Positions 18,224 to 27,583 are shown, numbered from the stretch's first letter. The stretch: 64,000 bases of DNA from Saprospiraceae bacterium (GCA_016714895.1 JADKBV010000004.1:372001-436000); one strand, 5' to 3'. A program made the numbers and translations. The notes: a model not told the origin generated them from the letters alone.

Positions 18224-18682
18224 TTAACTAAAGAAACTTCTTACTTCACTGTATACGAATACTATTACTGTAACTACCAATAATGCCCCGCATGTATATA
18301 AACCCGCACTTACAAAGCTACTGGCAAAATCACTTACCATGTATTCTTTGTGTAAAACATCCCACTTACCGCCTTTCTCAACGGTAACAGAAGCCTGAAG
18401 AATGGAAAATAATACCAACAACACTACAAATCCTAAAATAGCCTTTAAACCTTTTTTACCTGCTTGAGCAATATCCATGATAATTCCTATTATCATAGCC
18501 AACATTGCAATTATCGTTAATGCTATTGTGATTTGCAATCCTACACCGACCTCTACCACCTCGACACCATCAGCATTTACTGTGGTACCTCCGGCAAAAA
18601 TACCAGCACCGAAGATGAAGATGAGAATAACTCCCAACATCATGGCATAAGTAGTACCGCTTTTTAATAATTTATTATACAT
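18224..18682 (-). CDS. membrane protein of the ExbB/ExbD operon
   Basis: A 152-residue protein with four likely membrane segments (about 12-30, 48-68, 80-98 and 125-148). No named family is recognised with certainty, but a small membrane protein in this position between exbB and two exbD genes is a recurrent arrangement in Bacteroidota. It may be an accessory subunit of the proton channel; this is inference from position. Spacing is 18 bases to exbB upstream and 17 bases to exbD downstream. Confidence 0.8.
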   Translation of the reverse strand: MYNKLLKSGTTYAMMLGVILIFIFGAGIFAGGTTVNADGVEVVEVGVGLQITIALTIIAMLAMIIGIIMDIAQAGKKGLKAILGFVVLLVLFSILQASVTVEKGGKWDVLHKEYMVSDFASSFVSAGLYTCGALLVVTVIVFVYSEVRSFFS

Positions 18683-18700
18683 ATCAATTAATGTTAAGGG

Positions 18701-19429
18701 CTATTTAAATATTTTGTTTTTTACCATTGAATCCACCAATCCGATAGAAACATCCTCCATTCTGTTGATGATAGAATCAATTTTGGAAACAATATAATTA
18801 TAAAATACCTGAAGGATCATCGCAACAACCAATCCAAATACCGTGGTAAGAAGGGCCACCTTAATACCTGATGCAACGATTGTTGGAGAAATATCTCCCG
18901 CAGCTGCAATCTTATCAAAGGCCTGAATCATACCGATTACCGTTCCAAGGAATCCCAACATCGGTGCAAGGGCTATAAATAATGATATCCATACCAAACC
19001 TTTCTCTAAAAGACCCATTTGAACGGAACCATAATTGACAATCGCTTTTTCCACTGCATCCGGACCTCCGGCATGGCTTCTCAATCCTTCATACAATACA
19101 CTTGCTGCAGGACCAGGAGTCGCTTTACATACATCTTTGGCACCTTCAAGGTCACCTTGTGCAAGCTTCTCATCAATTTTTTTGATTAAGGTGTCAGTAT
19201 TAACTGAAGCCAAACTTAAGGTAATGATTCTTTCAATACTGAAAGCCAAACCCAAAATCAAAGAGACGAGTACAATACTCATAAATTTCCAGTCTCCTTC
19301 AATGAATTTTTCTTTCAATACCTGGAACATGGAAGTTTCTGCGGCTGCTTCTGCCTGAGCTAAAATATCAACAGCCCCGAAAAATGCAGTTGCTACGAAT
19401 AAACCGATAAAAACTAAGAATTTTCGCAT
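18701..19429 (-). CDS. exbB: MotA/TolQ/ExbB proton channel family protein
   Basis: A 242-residue inner-membrane protein with an N-terminal signal-like segment (ending near residue 25) and three membrane spans. The diagnostic part is the C-terminal pair of spans: LFIALAPMLGFLGTVIGMIQ and the KVALLTTVFGLVVAMILQVF stretch, which contain the conserved Gly, Pro and Thr residues of the channel. The cytoplasmic loop between spans one and two is present (about 75-150). It forms the stator channel with the ExbD proteins encoded downstream. No TonB gene is in the window. First gene of the operon. Confidence 0.93.
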   Translation of the reverse strand: MRKFLVFIGLFVATAFFGAVDILAQAEAAAETSMFQVLKEKFIEGDWKFMSIVLVSLILGLAFSIERIITLSLASVNTDTLIKKIDEKLAQGDLEGAKDVCKATPGPAASVLYEGLRSHAGGPDAVEKAIVNYGSVQMGLLEKGLVWISLFIALAPMLGFLGTVIGMIQAFDKIAAAGDISPTIVASGIKVALLTTVFGLVVAMILQVFYNYIVSKIDSIINRMEDVSIGLVDSMVKNKIFK

Positions 19430-19522
19430 GATTTGTAAAATTTACGTTTTTAGAAAAAGTTAAAAGAATTCAAAATGTAAAAATAAAACTAAATTTGATA
19501 TCTCAAAATAAAAATTATCAGC

Positions 19523-19609
19523 GGAGAGTGAGGGATTCGAACCCTCGATACCCTTTTGAGGTATACACACTTTCCAGGCGTGCTCCTTAAACCACTCGGA
19601 CAACTCTCC
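19523..19609 (-). tRNA. tRNA-Ser (anticodon GGA)
   Basis: An 87-base class II tRNA on the minus strand: acceptor GGAGAGT pairing with ACTCTCC, D arm with GGTTTAAGGAG, anticodon loop CTGGAAA (GGA, reading UCC and UCU), a long variable arm (GTATACCTCAAAAGGGTATC), and T arm GGGTTCGAATCCC. CCA is not encoded. Confidence 0.95.
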
Positions 19610-19626
19610 ATTTTCGAAATAATGGG

Positions 19627-19634
19627 CAAAAGTT
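19627..19634 (-). promoter_or_regulatory. probable promoter for tRNA-Ser
   Basis: AACTTTTG on the minus strand is one mismatch from TAnnTTTG, 17 bases before the tRNA. A TTTG at 19655-19658 lies 20 bases upstream, the expected -33 spacing. Confidence 0.45.
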
Positions 19635-19772
19635 GAAAAAAAAAACCAAACCACCAAACTTGTATCATTAATTAATATAATTATAATGTGTATTTTATAC
19701 ACTTACTGATACTTAATTCATTTTTTATTTTTTATCAACTTTTACAAGATCAATTATTTAAAAGATGACTTT

Positions 19773-20549
19773 TCACCATTCAAAAGTTGTATCTGAAAAT
19801 ATCTTTTTTGCATTATTTGTCGTGATGGCGGCAATTTCTTCCATTTTTTTGCCACTAACTTCACTGATTTTACGCGCTACCTCGACCAAATATACCGGTT
19901 CATTCCTTTTACCGCGATAGGGTACCGGTGACAAATAAGGAGAATCAGTCTCCAAAACTATGTATTCCAGCGGAATCTGAGATACTACCCCGTCAACTCC
20001 CGCATTTTTATACGTGACTACTCCTCCGATACCCATATAAAATCCGATATCCATGATTTTTTCTGCTTGCTCCAAACTACCGTTGAAACAATGAAAAATC
20101 CCCGTAACACCCGTGTTTTTGTATTCTGAAACTATCGAAATGGTCAAATCAAGAGAATCTCTGGAATGAATTACAATGGGTAAATGATACTTTACAGCCC
20201 ATTCTATCTGCCTTCTGAAAGCCGTTTCCTGTTCTTTAACAAATGTTTTATCCCAATACAAGTCAATGCCTATCTCGCCAATGGCAACATACTTTCTTTT
20301 TTCCAGCCATCCTGAAATGATTTCTAATTCTTCTTCAAATTGTGCGTTTACATGACAAGGATGTAAACCCATCATAGCATGACAAAACGGATATTTTTTT
20401 TCCACATGATGTAATGCCTCTATAGACGAACTGTCAATATTAGGCATAAAAATATGTTGTACACCTGTATTTACCGCTCTTTGTAAAACTTCATCCAAAT
20501 CACTTTGAAAATCATCAACATAAATATGAGCATGTGTATCTGTAAACAT
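19773..20549 (-). CDS. TatD family metal-dependent hydrolase (deoxyribonuclease-like)
   Basis: A 258-residue TIM-barrel hydrolase. Metal ligands are visible as DTHAHIY at the N-terminus, the Glu in AIGEIGIDLYW, His in LPIVIHSRDS, His in GIFHCFNGS, and the Asp in LETDSPYLSPVPYRGKRNEP. Family members are metal-dependent nucleases acting on DNA ends; the physiological role is generally DNA quality control. Length is normal. A TAnnTTTG element ends only four bases before the start codon, so the transcript may be leaderless. Confidence 0.95.
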   Translation of the reverse strand: MFTDTHAHIYVDDFQSDLDEVLQRAVNTGVQHIFMPNIDSSSIEALHHVEKKYPFCHAMMGLHPCHVNAQFEEELEIISGWLEKRKYVAIGEIGIDLYWDKTFVKEQETAFRRQIEWAVKYHLPIVIHSRDSLDLTISIVSEYKNTGVTGIFHCFNGSLEQAEKIMDIGFYMGIGGVVTYKNAGVDGVVSQIPLEYIVLETDSPYLSPVPYRGKRNEPVYLVEVARKISEVSGKKMEEIAAITTNNAKKIFSDTTFEW

Positions 20550-20553
20550 TCCG

Positions 20554-20561
20554 CAAAATTA
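20554..20561 (-). promoter_or_regulatory. -7 element immediately before the TatD gene
   Basis: TAATTTTG on the minus strand matches TAnnTTTG and ends four bases before the ATG. Transcription starting 5-8 bases downstream would give a leaderless mRNA. Confidence 0.45.
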
Positions 20562-20621
20562 GAAATATTTAACCAATACTTAAAATATAATCAGATTCAG
20601 TCGTATTTTTTGTCGCTTGAT

Positions 20622-20629
20622 TACCTTTG
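20622..20629 (+). promoter_or_regulatory. -7 element of the RNase H gene
   Basis: TACCTTTG matches TAnnTTTG and ends 23 bases before the chosen ATG at 20653. This supports starting the gene there, because the upstream alternative at 20617 would precede the promoter. Confidence 0.55.
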
Positions 20630-20652
20630 TGTTTCTTAACAAATACAAAAGC

Positions 20653-21261
20653 ATGGCAAAAAAATCAAAATATTATGTTGTCTGGAGTGGCGTAAAACCA
20701 GGCATTTACAATACATGGGAAGATTGTCAGCTTCAAATAACCGGTTTTGAAAAAGCCAGATACAAATCTTATGAAAGTTACGACGAAGCATTGCTTTCAT
20801 TCAAAGCAGGAAAAGATACCTCAACAAAAAAAATTCCGCTCCAACCTTATAAAATCGAAAAAAACAGTATCTGCGTTGATGCCGCGTGCTCCGGAAATCC
20901 GGGCAATATGGAATACCGGGGCGTGGAAACTTCTTCAGGTCGTCAGATATTTCATGTCGGTCCCTTACCTGATGGAACCAATAATGTAGGAGAATTTCTT
21001 GCCTTGGTCCACGCACTGGCTCTATTAAAAAAATTGAAGAAAGAGGATACCCTTATTTATACTGATTCTCAGACAGCCATGGCTTGGGTACGGGACAAAA
21101 AAATCAAATCCACACTGGAAAGAACTTCAAAAAATAAAGAAATATTTGATATGCTTGAACGTGCCTTGTTATGGTTAAAAAATAATTCTTATCAAAATAA
21201 AATCATAAAATGGGACACGGTTAAATGGGGCGAAATTCCGGCAGATTTCGGCAGGAAATAA
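20653..21261 (+). CDS. rnhA: RNase H with viroplasmin-type N-terminal domain
   Basis: A 202-residue ribonuclease H. Residues ~5-50 are a caulimovirus viroplasmin-like RNA/DNA-hybrid binding module (KYYVVWSGVKPGIYNTWEDC and the KSYESYDEALLSF stretch). Residues ~75-202 are the catalytic domain, with the first Asp in ICVDAACSGNPG, the Glu in NNVGEFLALVHAL, and the third acid in LIYTDSQTAMAWV. It removes RNA from RNA-DNA hybrids. The start at 20653 (MAKKSKYY) is chosen because the domain begins there and a promoter element ends just upstream. Confidence 0.93.
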   Translation: MAKKSKYYVVWSGVKPGIYNTWEDCQLQITGFEKARYKSYESYDEALLSFKAGKDTSTKKIPLQPYKIEKNSICVDAACSGNPGNMEYRGVETSSGRQIFHVGPLPDGTNNVGEFLALVHALALLKKLKKEDTLIYTDSQTAMAWVRDKKIKSTLERTSKNKEIFDMLERALLWLKNNSYQNKIIKWDTVKWGEIPADFGRK

Positions 21262-21393
21262 ACTCATTATTCGAAAAACAAGATTGTATATCCTATTTCA
21301 ATTTAGTATAAACATCACTGTATGATCAAAATCATATACTGAAACAGTTCGTTATATCAGAATATTCACGTCATTTGTCAGAAATTAACATCT

Positions 21394-21891
21394 ATGTCGA
21401 GTTTTAGAGTACGGCCCAGATTTACGATCTATTCTCCCAAGTCTCTCGAGCAAATAATTCAGGAAACCCGCGAATATCTTTCAGCACCTGATGCAGAAAT
21501 TAAAGGCTTGGCCATGCAGGACCATATCACCCTTCGCATACTTTCAAAAGACAGGCATTTCTGGTCTCCTCAGGTATCTGTTATCCTCTTTTCAGAAAAA
21601 AACGAAACAAAACTCATGGGTACCTATGGACCTATGCCCAATGTATGGGTCATTTTTGCTTTTAGTTATCTCGCTTTGTTTACTTTGTTGATTTTTATTT
21701 CCATCGTGGGATTTTCCCAACTAAGCCTTGGAATAGAAAGTAATATTCTGTGGTCATTGCCATTTTTATCAGGAGGAATTATCCTTTTATATGTCATCAG
21801 CCAATTTGGTCAAAAGCTCGGTGCCGCCCAAATGTTTACTCTTCATCACCATATCGAAAAAATCACAGGACAAAAAATACCCATCCAGTAA
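21394..21891 (+). CDS. hypothetical protein with two membrane spans
   Basis: A 165-residue protein of unknown function. The first ~80 residues are soluble and begin FRVRPRFTIYSPKSLEQIIQ; two hydrophobic spans follow (about 88-112 and 122-145), separated by a short loop, and a cytosolic tail contains LHHHIEKITGQK. The soluble part has a regular strand/helix alternation like a small lipid- or ligand-binding fold, but no family is recognised. It stands alone between RNase H and the (p)ppGpp synthetase/hydrolase. Confidence 0.75.
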   Translation: MSSFRVRPRFTIYSPKSLEQIIQETREYLSAPDAEIKGLAMQDHITLRILSKDRHFWSPQVSVILFSEKNETKLMGTYGPMPNVWVIFAFSYLALFTLLIFISIVGFSQLSLGIESNILWSLPFLSGGIILLYVISQFGQKLGAAQMFTLHHHIEKITGQKIPIQ

Positions 21892-22080
21892 ATTTTGGTT
21901 TTTATGATCTGATTTATTATTTCTGAAGTCCTGTAATTTATCTTAAATTATTTTCAGATTTCAAATAAAAAAAAGAAAGATACGTCTGAGTTTGACAAAA
22001 AACTACGTTTTTAAGCTCAAATTTGCGATCTTTACACGAATCAGATGTATATTAGTCTGATAAAATTAATTAAAAACCTT

Positions 22081-22088
22081 TATCTTTG
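22081..22088 (+). promoter_or_regulatory. -7 element of the rsh-fur-cvpA operon
   Basis: TATCTTTG matches TAnnTTTG and ends 26 bases before the start codon of the (p)ppGpp synthetase/hydrolase gene. No clear -33 TTTG is visible. Confidence 0.55.
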
Positions 22089-22114
22089 TAGCTTTATAAA
22101 ATTTGTAAAAAGTC

Positions 22115-24355
22115 ATGCCTCAAGGTGTCGCCATTAATGAAGATGAGTTAAAATTGGTAAGGAAACAATTTGATTCCTTATTACAAAAAATGGCATCTTC
22201 TCTTCAGGCTGAAGACAAAGAAAATCTGGAAAAAGCATTTTCTTTAGCCGTTGATGCGCATAAATTTCAGAGAAGAAAATCCGGGGAGCCCTATATTCAC
22301 CATCCGATTGAAGTGGCAAGAATATGTTTTGAGGAGATTGGTTTGGGTCCTACCGCCGTCATTTGTGCACTATTACATGACGTAGTCGAAGATACTCCGG
22401 TTTCTTTGGATGATGTTACAAAAATGTTCGGTCCTAAAGTAGCATTGATCGTCGATGGTCTCACCAAACTCGACGGAACCTACAACCTCGAAAATCCGGA
22501 TAATCCGCAAGCCGAAAACTTCAAAAAAGTACTTAGTACCTTAGTCACCGATGTAAGGGTGGTTTTAATTAAAATGGCTGACCGTCTTCATAATATGAGG
22601 ACTCTCGGCGCACAACCAAGACATAAACAGTTAAAAATTGCTGCCGAAACAGAATATATTTATACTCCGCTGGCTCACAGACTGGGTCTCTATAATATAA
22701 AAACGGAATTTCAGGATATTTGCCTTCAAATAACTGAACCTGAAATTTATGAAGATCTGAAAAACAAACTGAACGCAAGTGATGAAGAAAGAAGCAAGTA
22801 CATCATTCAGTTTATTAAACCATTAAAAGAAGAATTGGGTAAACTCGAAATCCCTTTCAGGGTTTTGGGAAGACCTAAAGCCATTTCTTCAATCTATACC
22901 AAAATAAAATCCAGTAAAATTTCATTCGAAGAAATTTACGATATTTTTGCCGTCAGAATCATTATTGACGTGCCGGTTGAAAAAGAAAAAATATTTTGCT
23001 GGCAGATTTATTCCATCATCACAGATGTGTATAAACCGATACCTGAAAGACTTAAAGACTGGGTCACCACACCCAAAGGTAATGGGTACGAATCATTGCA
23101 CACAACAGTCATAGGTCCTACAGGAAGATACGTCGAAGTACAGATACGTTCAGAAAGAATGGACGAAATTGCAGAAAAAGGTTTTGCTGCTCACTGGAAA
23201 TATAAAGGCATTAAAAAACAAGAAAATGTCTTTGACAACTGGTTGGACAATATTCGTGAATTGCTGGATGCAAAACACGCAAATGCTCTGGAATTTGTAA
23301 CGGATTTCAAAACCAATCTTTTTAGCGAAGAAGTATATGTTTATACTCCGAAAGGCGATATGCGTATCATTCCGAAAGGAGCCACTGCATTGGATTTTGC
23401 CTTTGAAATCCATACCGACGTTGGTTATCACGCAACAGCCATCAAGGTGAATAATAAGCTGGTCCCTATGGGTTATAAACTCAACAACGGTGATCAGGTA
23501 CAAGTAGTCACCAACAAAAGTCAAAAACCTTCGGAAGATTGGCTTAAACTGGTAGTGACCGGAAAAGCTCGTGCAAAAATCCGGTCTGCCATGAAGGAGG
23601 AGAGAAAAAGACAGGGAGAATACGGTAAGGAAGCTCTGGAAAGAAGACTGAAAACCCTCAAACTGGATTTTGAAGAAAACGTAGAAATCATTGCCAAACA
23701 TTTTGGACATAAATCCAGAGGTGATCTCTATTATGCCCTGTCTAATGAAGATATGAAAATATCTGATATCAAAAATTTTATCATTGAAAACGGCAAAATA
23801 TCCTTCAAACCACCTTCGGAATTGGTAAAAAGTTCGCCCATAACTGAAGAACTGAAAAAAATCCAGCAAAGACCTAGTAAACAAAATCGATCTAACATTC
23901 TGATCAACGGAGAACCGGCAGATATGTACCAATATTCATTGGCATCTTGTTGTAATCCTGTTCAGGGTGACGATATTTTTGCCTATCTGACGACCAACGC
24001 AGGCTTAAAAATCCACAGAACTTCCTGCTCCAATGCCACCCATCTACTGGCGAATTACGGCTACAGAGTCCTGAAAGCCGATTGGGAAGACAATCAACTT
24101 TCCAATTTTGTCGTAGAACTTAAAGTCAGTGGTATAGACTCAGGTGTCGGTGTTATCCAGGCACTTTCACACGAAATTTCAAACAAACTGGGCATTAATA
24201 TCAGAAGTTTCAGCATCGAAGGCCACGGTGGATTTTTTGAAGGAAAAATAAGCATATTCGTATTAAACAAAGACCAACTCAATCAGGTGGTCCAATCTCT
24301 GGAAAACCTCGAATGGGTTTCTTCTGTTGAAAGAACAGATAAAAAATTTAAATAA
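22115..24355 (+). CDS. rsh: bifunctional (p)ppGpp synthetase/hydrolase (RelA/SpoT homologue)
   Basis: A 746-residue stringent-response enzyme that makes and degrades the alarmone (p)ppGpp. Domain order is complete: HD hydrolase (His in PYIHHPIEVAR, and LLHDVVEDT with the HDxxED-type motif intact), synthetase (VTTPKGNGYESLHTTVIGP, then YVEVQIRSERMDEIAEKG), TGS (EEVYVYTPKGDMRIIPKGAT), a zinc-finger/helical region with CCNPVQGDDIFAYLT, and a C-terminal ACT domain. The intact HD motif argues that it is bifunctional like SpoT/Rel rather than a synthetase-only RelA. It is followed after seven bases by the fur-family gene. Confidence 0.95.
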   Translation: MPQGVAINEDELKLVRKQFDSLLQKMASSLQAEDKENLEKAFSLAVDAHKFQRRKSGEPYIHHPIEVARICFEEIGLGPTAVICALLHDVVEDTPVSLDDVTKMFGPKVALIVDGLTKLDGTYNLENPDNPQAENFKKVLSTLVTDVRVVLIKMADRLHNMRTLGAQPRHKQLKIAAETEYIYTPLAHRLGLYNIKTEFQDICLQITEPEIYEDLKNKLNASDEERSKYIIQFIKPLKEELGKLEIPFRVLGRPKAISSIYTKIKSSKISFEEIYDIFAVRIIIDVPVEKEKIFCWQIYSIITDVYKPIPERLKDWVTTPKGNGYESLHTTVIGPTGRYVEVQIRSERMDEIAEKGFAAHWKYKGIKKQENVFDNWLDNIRELLDAKHANALEFVTDFKTNLFSEEVYVYTPKGDMRIIPKGATALDFAFEIHTDVGYHATAIKVNNKLVPMGYKLNNGDQVQVVTNKSQKPSEDWLKLVVTGKARAKIRSAMKEERKRQGEYGKEALERRLKTLKLDFEENVEIIAKHFGHKSRGDLYYALSNEDMKISDIKNFIIENGKISFKPPSELVKSSPITEELKKIQQRPSKQNRSNILINGEPADMYQYSLASCCNPVQGDDIFAYLTTNAGLKIHRTSCSNATHLLANYGYRVLKADWEDNQLSNFVVELKVSGIDSGVGVIQALSHEISNKLGINIRSFSIEGHGGFFEGKISIFVLNKDQLNQVVQSLENLEWVSSVERTDKKFK

Positions 24356-24362
24356 GCACGTT

Positions 24363-24842
24363 ATGACCCGACAGGATGAAAAAATATCTCATATTTTAGA
24401 GGAAGTAAAAACAATTTTTTCCTCCTATCTCGAAAAATTTGCCCTCAGGAAAACTCCCGAAAGATATGCTATTCTGGAAGAAATCTACAGAAGAACAGAT
24501 CATTTTGATGCTGAAGCTTTATATATCCACATGAAAAACCAAAACTACAGGGTAAGCCGCGCCACTGTGTATAATACACTCGAATTGTTGGTAAGCTGCG
24601 ATCTGATAACCAAACATCAGTTTGGTAAAAATCTTGCCCAATACGAAAAATCTTATGGTTTCAAACAACACGACCATCTGATATGTCTGGATTGCGGCGA
24701 AGTTCTGGAATTTTGTGACCCAAGAATTCAGCAAATCAAAAATATGATGGGTGATATCCTGAAGTTTGAGGTTACACATCATTCTCTCAATTTGTACGGC
24801 AAATGCCAGAATAGTGAATGTAAAAACAAAAAACAAATATGA
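24363..24842 (+). CDS. Fur family transcriptional regulator
   Basis: A 159-residue metal-dependent repressor. The winged-helix part shows RKTPERYAILEEIYRRTDHF and the recognition helix region YRVSRATVYNTLELLVSCDL; the C-terminal part holds metal ligands HDHLICLDCGEVLEF and a final pair CQNSEC, so both a regulatory metal site and a structural zinc site (CxxC and CxxxxC) look present. It could be a Fe, Zn or peroxide regulator. The start at 24363 is preferred over 24327, which would lie inside the upstream gene. Its stop overlaps the start of cvpA (ATGA), so translation of the two is probably coupled. Confidence 0.93.
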   Translation: MTRQDEKISHILEEVKTIFSSYLEKFALRKTPERYAILEEIYRRTDHFDAEALYIHMKNQNYRVSRATVYNTLELLVSCDLITKHQFGKNLAQYEKSYGFKQHDHLICLDCGEVLEFCDPRIQQIKNMMGDILKFEVTHHSLNLYGKCQNSECKNKKQI

Positions 24843-25396
24843 TGTTGGATGTTATCGTTGCTATCGTCGTCTCATTGGGATTTTATCTGGGATATACCAG
24901 AGGTTTGATTAAAACCGTGTTTGATTCACTTTCGTTAATTGTAGGTATCGTTGCTGCATTAAAATTGTCCCCAATTACCATCAATATTCTTCAGAGTTTC
25001 CTTAAGATTTCTCCGGCTGTTACCTTTTTATTGGGTGTCGTTATCACTTTTATTGGTGTTCTGGCATTAATCAGGTTTTTCGGACGTAAGCTGGAAGGGA
25101 TGCTGGAAGCCATTAATATTAATTTTATCAATAAAATAGCAGGCGGGACTTTACAGGCATTGTTTTTTGCTTACTTGCTGAGTTTGAGCTTCTGGTTGCT
25201 TACGACAATAAATGTATTGAGTCCGGAGGTTCGTCAAGCCAGCATCACTTATTCCGCACTGGAACCATTACCGGAAAAAGGAAAAGCCGTTTTTGCTTCC
25301 CTGAAACCGGTTTTTAAAGGATTTTGGGACAAAACACTGGAAGCTATGGATTCCATTAAGTCTAAAGCAGATCAAAAAAAGGAAAATAAACAATAA
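24839..25396 (+). CDS. cvpA: CvpA family membrane protein
   Basis: A 185-residue inner-membrane protein with four hydrophobic segments (about 5-22, 28-48, 60-82 and 100-125) and the family stretch GFYLGYTRGLIKTVFDSLSL near the N-terminus. The tail is soluble and Lys-rich (KSKADQKKENKQ). CvpA homologues are linked to colicin production, biofilm formation and envelope stress in other bacteria; the molecular function is not established. It overlaps the fur-family stop codon by four bases. Confidence 0.88.
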   Translation: MMLDVIVAIVVSLGFYLGYTRGLIKTVFDSLSLIVGIVAALKLSPITINILQSFLKISPAVTFLLGVVITFIGVLALIRFFGRKLEGMLEAININFINKIAGGTLQALFFAYLLSLSFWLLTTINVLSPEVRQASITYSALEPLPEKGKAVFASLKPVFKGFWDKTLEAMDSIKSKADQKKENKQ

Positions 25397-25492
25397 AAGC
25401 GTTAAAATAATTTTAATAAAATAGTTTTTGACAACGATTTTTGTAATAATATCGTTACTAAAAAAAACTATTAAAAATTGAAGATTAAAGAC

Positions 25493-25990
25493 ATGACCAT
25501 ATCCTGTATTGTTGCTGTAGGCAAGAACAATGTAATTGGAAAAGATAATGACATTCCCTGGTATCTGCCGGCTGATTTACAATATTTTAAAAAAACAACC
25601 CTTCATGCACCTGTCATTATGGGAAGGAATTGTTATGTTTCCATAGGAAGACCCTTGCCAAAACGCACCAATATCATCGTCACCAGAGATATGTTTTTTA
25701 TTTCATCCAATTGTGTGGTCTGCCGTTCCATTCCTGAAGCTTTGCATGAAGCATATGTTTCAGGAGCTCCGGAAGCATTTATCCTCGGGGGAGGTCAAAT
25801 ATACGAACAGACGCTGGATCTCTGGGATAAACTGTATATCACACATGTTGATATAGATGTGGAAGGAGATGTGTTTTTTCCTCAAATCAATACCGATGAA
25901 TGGGAATTATTAGAAAAAACCGACCATCAGAAAGATGAAAAAAATGAATATGACTATTCGTTTTTAATATACCAAAAGAAAAATAAATGA
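25493..25990 (+). CDS. folA: dihydrofolate reductase
   Basis: A 165-residue enzyme that reduces dihydrofolate to tetrahydrofolate with NADPH. Signature positions are ISCIVAVGKNNVIGKDNDIPWYLPADLQ (the Met20-type loop and the catalytic Asp), VIMGRNCYVSIGRPLPKRTN (NADPH site), and FILGGGQIYEQTLDL. The start is taken as the ATG at 25493 (MTISCIVAV), because the alternative at 25478 is a TTG and adds five residues not expected in the family. No thymidylate synthase gene is adjacent. It is on the same strand as cvpA and DUF2851, with gaps of about 100 and 40 bases. Confidence 0.95.
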   Translation: MTISCIVAVGKNNVIGKDNDIPWYLPADLQYFKKTTLHAPVIMGRNCYVSIGRPLPKRTNIIVTRDMFFISSNCVVCRSIPEALHEAYVSGAPEAFILGGGQIYEQTLDLWDKLYITHVDIDVEGDVFFPQINTDEWELLEKTDHQKDEKNEYDYSFLIYQKKNK

Positions 25991-26031
25991 TCAATATGTA
26001 AAATCAAAGACTGTTAAACTAAAAACGCTGT

Positions 26032-27339
26032 ATGAAAAAGAATAAACCAAACATTCCGTTTAATGAATTTTTCCTTCATTATATCTGGCGGACCAAACAA
26101 ATCATCAACCAGCAACTCATCACTACAGATGGAAAACCGGTAGAAATAGTTCATTTCGGCCATTATAACGAAGATTCAGGACCGGACTTCCTCCATGGTG
26201 TCGTAAAAATTGAAAATACCACCTGGGTTGGAAATATAGAAATCCATGTCCTCAGCTCTGATTGGGAAAAACATAATCATCAGCATGACAATGCCTATGA
26301 CAATGTCATTCTGCATGTTGTCTACTTTCATGACAAAGAGATTCAACAGGATGGCAGAAAGGTCCCTTGTTTATCCCTTTACAACAAAATTCCGAAAGTC
26401 CTCATTAAACGATACCACGAACTGATCAAGAGTAAAAAATGGATTCCATGTGCAGGAGTGCTGCAAAATGTGGATCCTTCGGTTTTTAATCTCTGGAAAG
26501 ACCGTTTATTACTGGAAAAATTGAAAGAAAAGGAAGCGCTGATCAATCGTTTGCTCCATAAATATACTTACGATTGGGAAACCTGTTTCTATATATTACT
26601 GGCAAGGTACTTTGGCGGCAAAGTGAATGATATTCCTTTTGAAGCTTTGGCTGACAGAACTTCACTTGACCTGGTGAGGAAAAATGCGGACGACCCCATG
26701 ATGATTCAGGCATTGTTTTTCGGTCAGTCCGGCTTATTGGATAACGAATGTACACATCCTTATTCCGTCAGCCTTAAATCAAATTACCGTTTTTTACAGA
26801 CCAAATATCGTCTTACCCCTCTGCAACCGGTAGTATGGAAATTCAGTAAGTTGAGGCCCCCAAATTTTCCTACCATAAGATTGGCAGAATTTTCAACTTT
26901 ACATAAATTGGGATCCTCTTTGTTTCAAGCACTCTCTGAAGCTGATAATCTGAAGTCAATGCACGACCTGATTCAAACCAAACCTGATGAATATTGGTCT
27001 GATCATTATGTATTTAATACCTTCGCCAAAGTTGTGCATAAAAACATAACCAACGATTTCAGAAATCACTTACTCATCAACGCCTTTTTACCCTTGATTT
27101 TTGTTTTTGCCAAAACCTATGGTCAGGATCATAAGATTGATTGGATTCTCAAAATTTTTGGTGAAATGAAAAAAGAAAACAATAAAATCATCCGTCAATG
27201 GGAAACTTCCGGAATGTCCGTTCACTCTGCCCTGGACTCTCAGGCACTATTATTTTTGTATTCAGATTATTGTTCATATAAACATTGTTTATCTTGTCGT
27301 ATCGGCCATCAGATTATGAAACAATCCCAACTGAAGTAA
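26032..27339 (+). CDS. DUF2851 family protein
   Basis: A 435-residue soluble protein matching DUF2851, a family largely confined to Bacteroidota. Diagnostic stretches are NEFFLHYIWRTKQIINQQLI, then VHFGHYNEDSGPDFLHGVVK and WVGNIEIHVLSSDWEKHNHQ, followed by AYDNVILHVVYFHD near the N-terminus. The conserved acidic and His residues in that region are reminiscent of a nuclease-like core, but no activity has been assigned to my knowledge. The C-terminus has a Cys pair, CSYKHCLSCRIGHQIM. It is downstream of folA on the same strand. Confidence 0.88.
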   Translation: MKKNKPNIPFNEFFLHYIWRTKQIINQQLITTDGKPVEIVHFGHYNEDSGPDFLHGVVKIENTTWVGNIEIHVLSSDWEKHNHQHDNAYDNVILHVVYFHDKEIQQDGRKVPCLSLYNKIPKVLIKRYHELIKSKKWIPCAGVLQNVDPSVFNLWKDRLLLEKLKEKEALINRLLHKYTYDWETCFYILLARYFGGKVNDIPFEALADRTSLDLVRKNADDPMMIQALFFGQSGLLDNECTHPYSVSLKSNYRFLQTKYRLTPLQPVVWKFSKLRPPNFPTIRLAEFSTLHKLGSSLFQALSEADNLKSMHDLIQTKPDEYWSDHYVFNTFAKVVHKNITNDFRNHLLINAFLPLIFVFAKTYGQDHKIDWILKIFGEMKKENNKIIRQWETSGMSVHSALDSQALLFLYSDYCSYKHCLSCRIGHQIMKQSQLK

Positions 27340-27486
27340 AAAAAATACGTAGTAACGATATTTTTGACCGCATTTTTTAACTGATTAATTGCAATATAGA
27401 GCTTTATATATCTGAAAGTATACACATATATGATAAAATTAAAACGTTAAAACTTTCTTATTTTTAAAAAATATGAGATTCTCTTG

Positions 27487-27494
27487 TAACTTTG
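27487..27494 (+). promoter_or_regulatory. -7 element of the thioredoxin-fold lipoprotein gene
   Basis: TAACTTTG matches TAnnTTTG and lies about 90 bases before the ATG, giving a leader of about 80 bases. No -33 TTTG is visible at 19-21 bases. Confidence 0.4.
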
Positions 27495-27583
27495 TGCTGA
27501 AAAATCAGATTTTATAAAGATATCTTTCAAAAACTGATGTTTCGGAAGAATCTTTTTATTTCAATCAAATAATTTTTACATCA

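Noticed and set aside
23150..23932. 260-codon minus-strand frame inside the (p)ppGpp gene
   Set aside because: Antisense shadow; Phe/Ser-rich translation with no domain signal.
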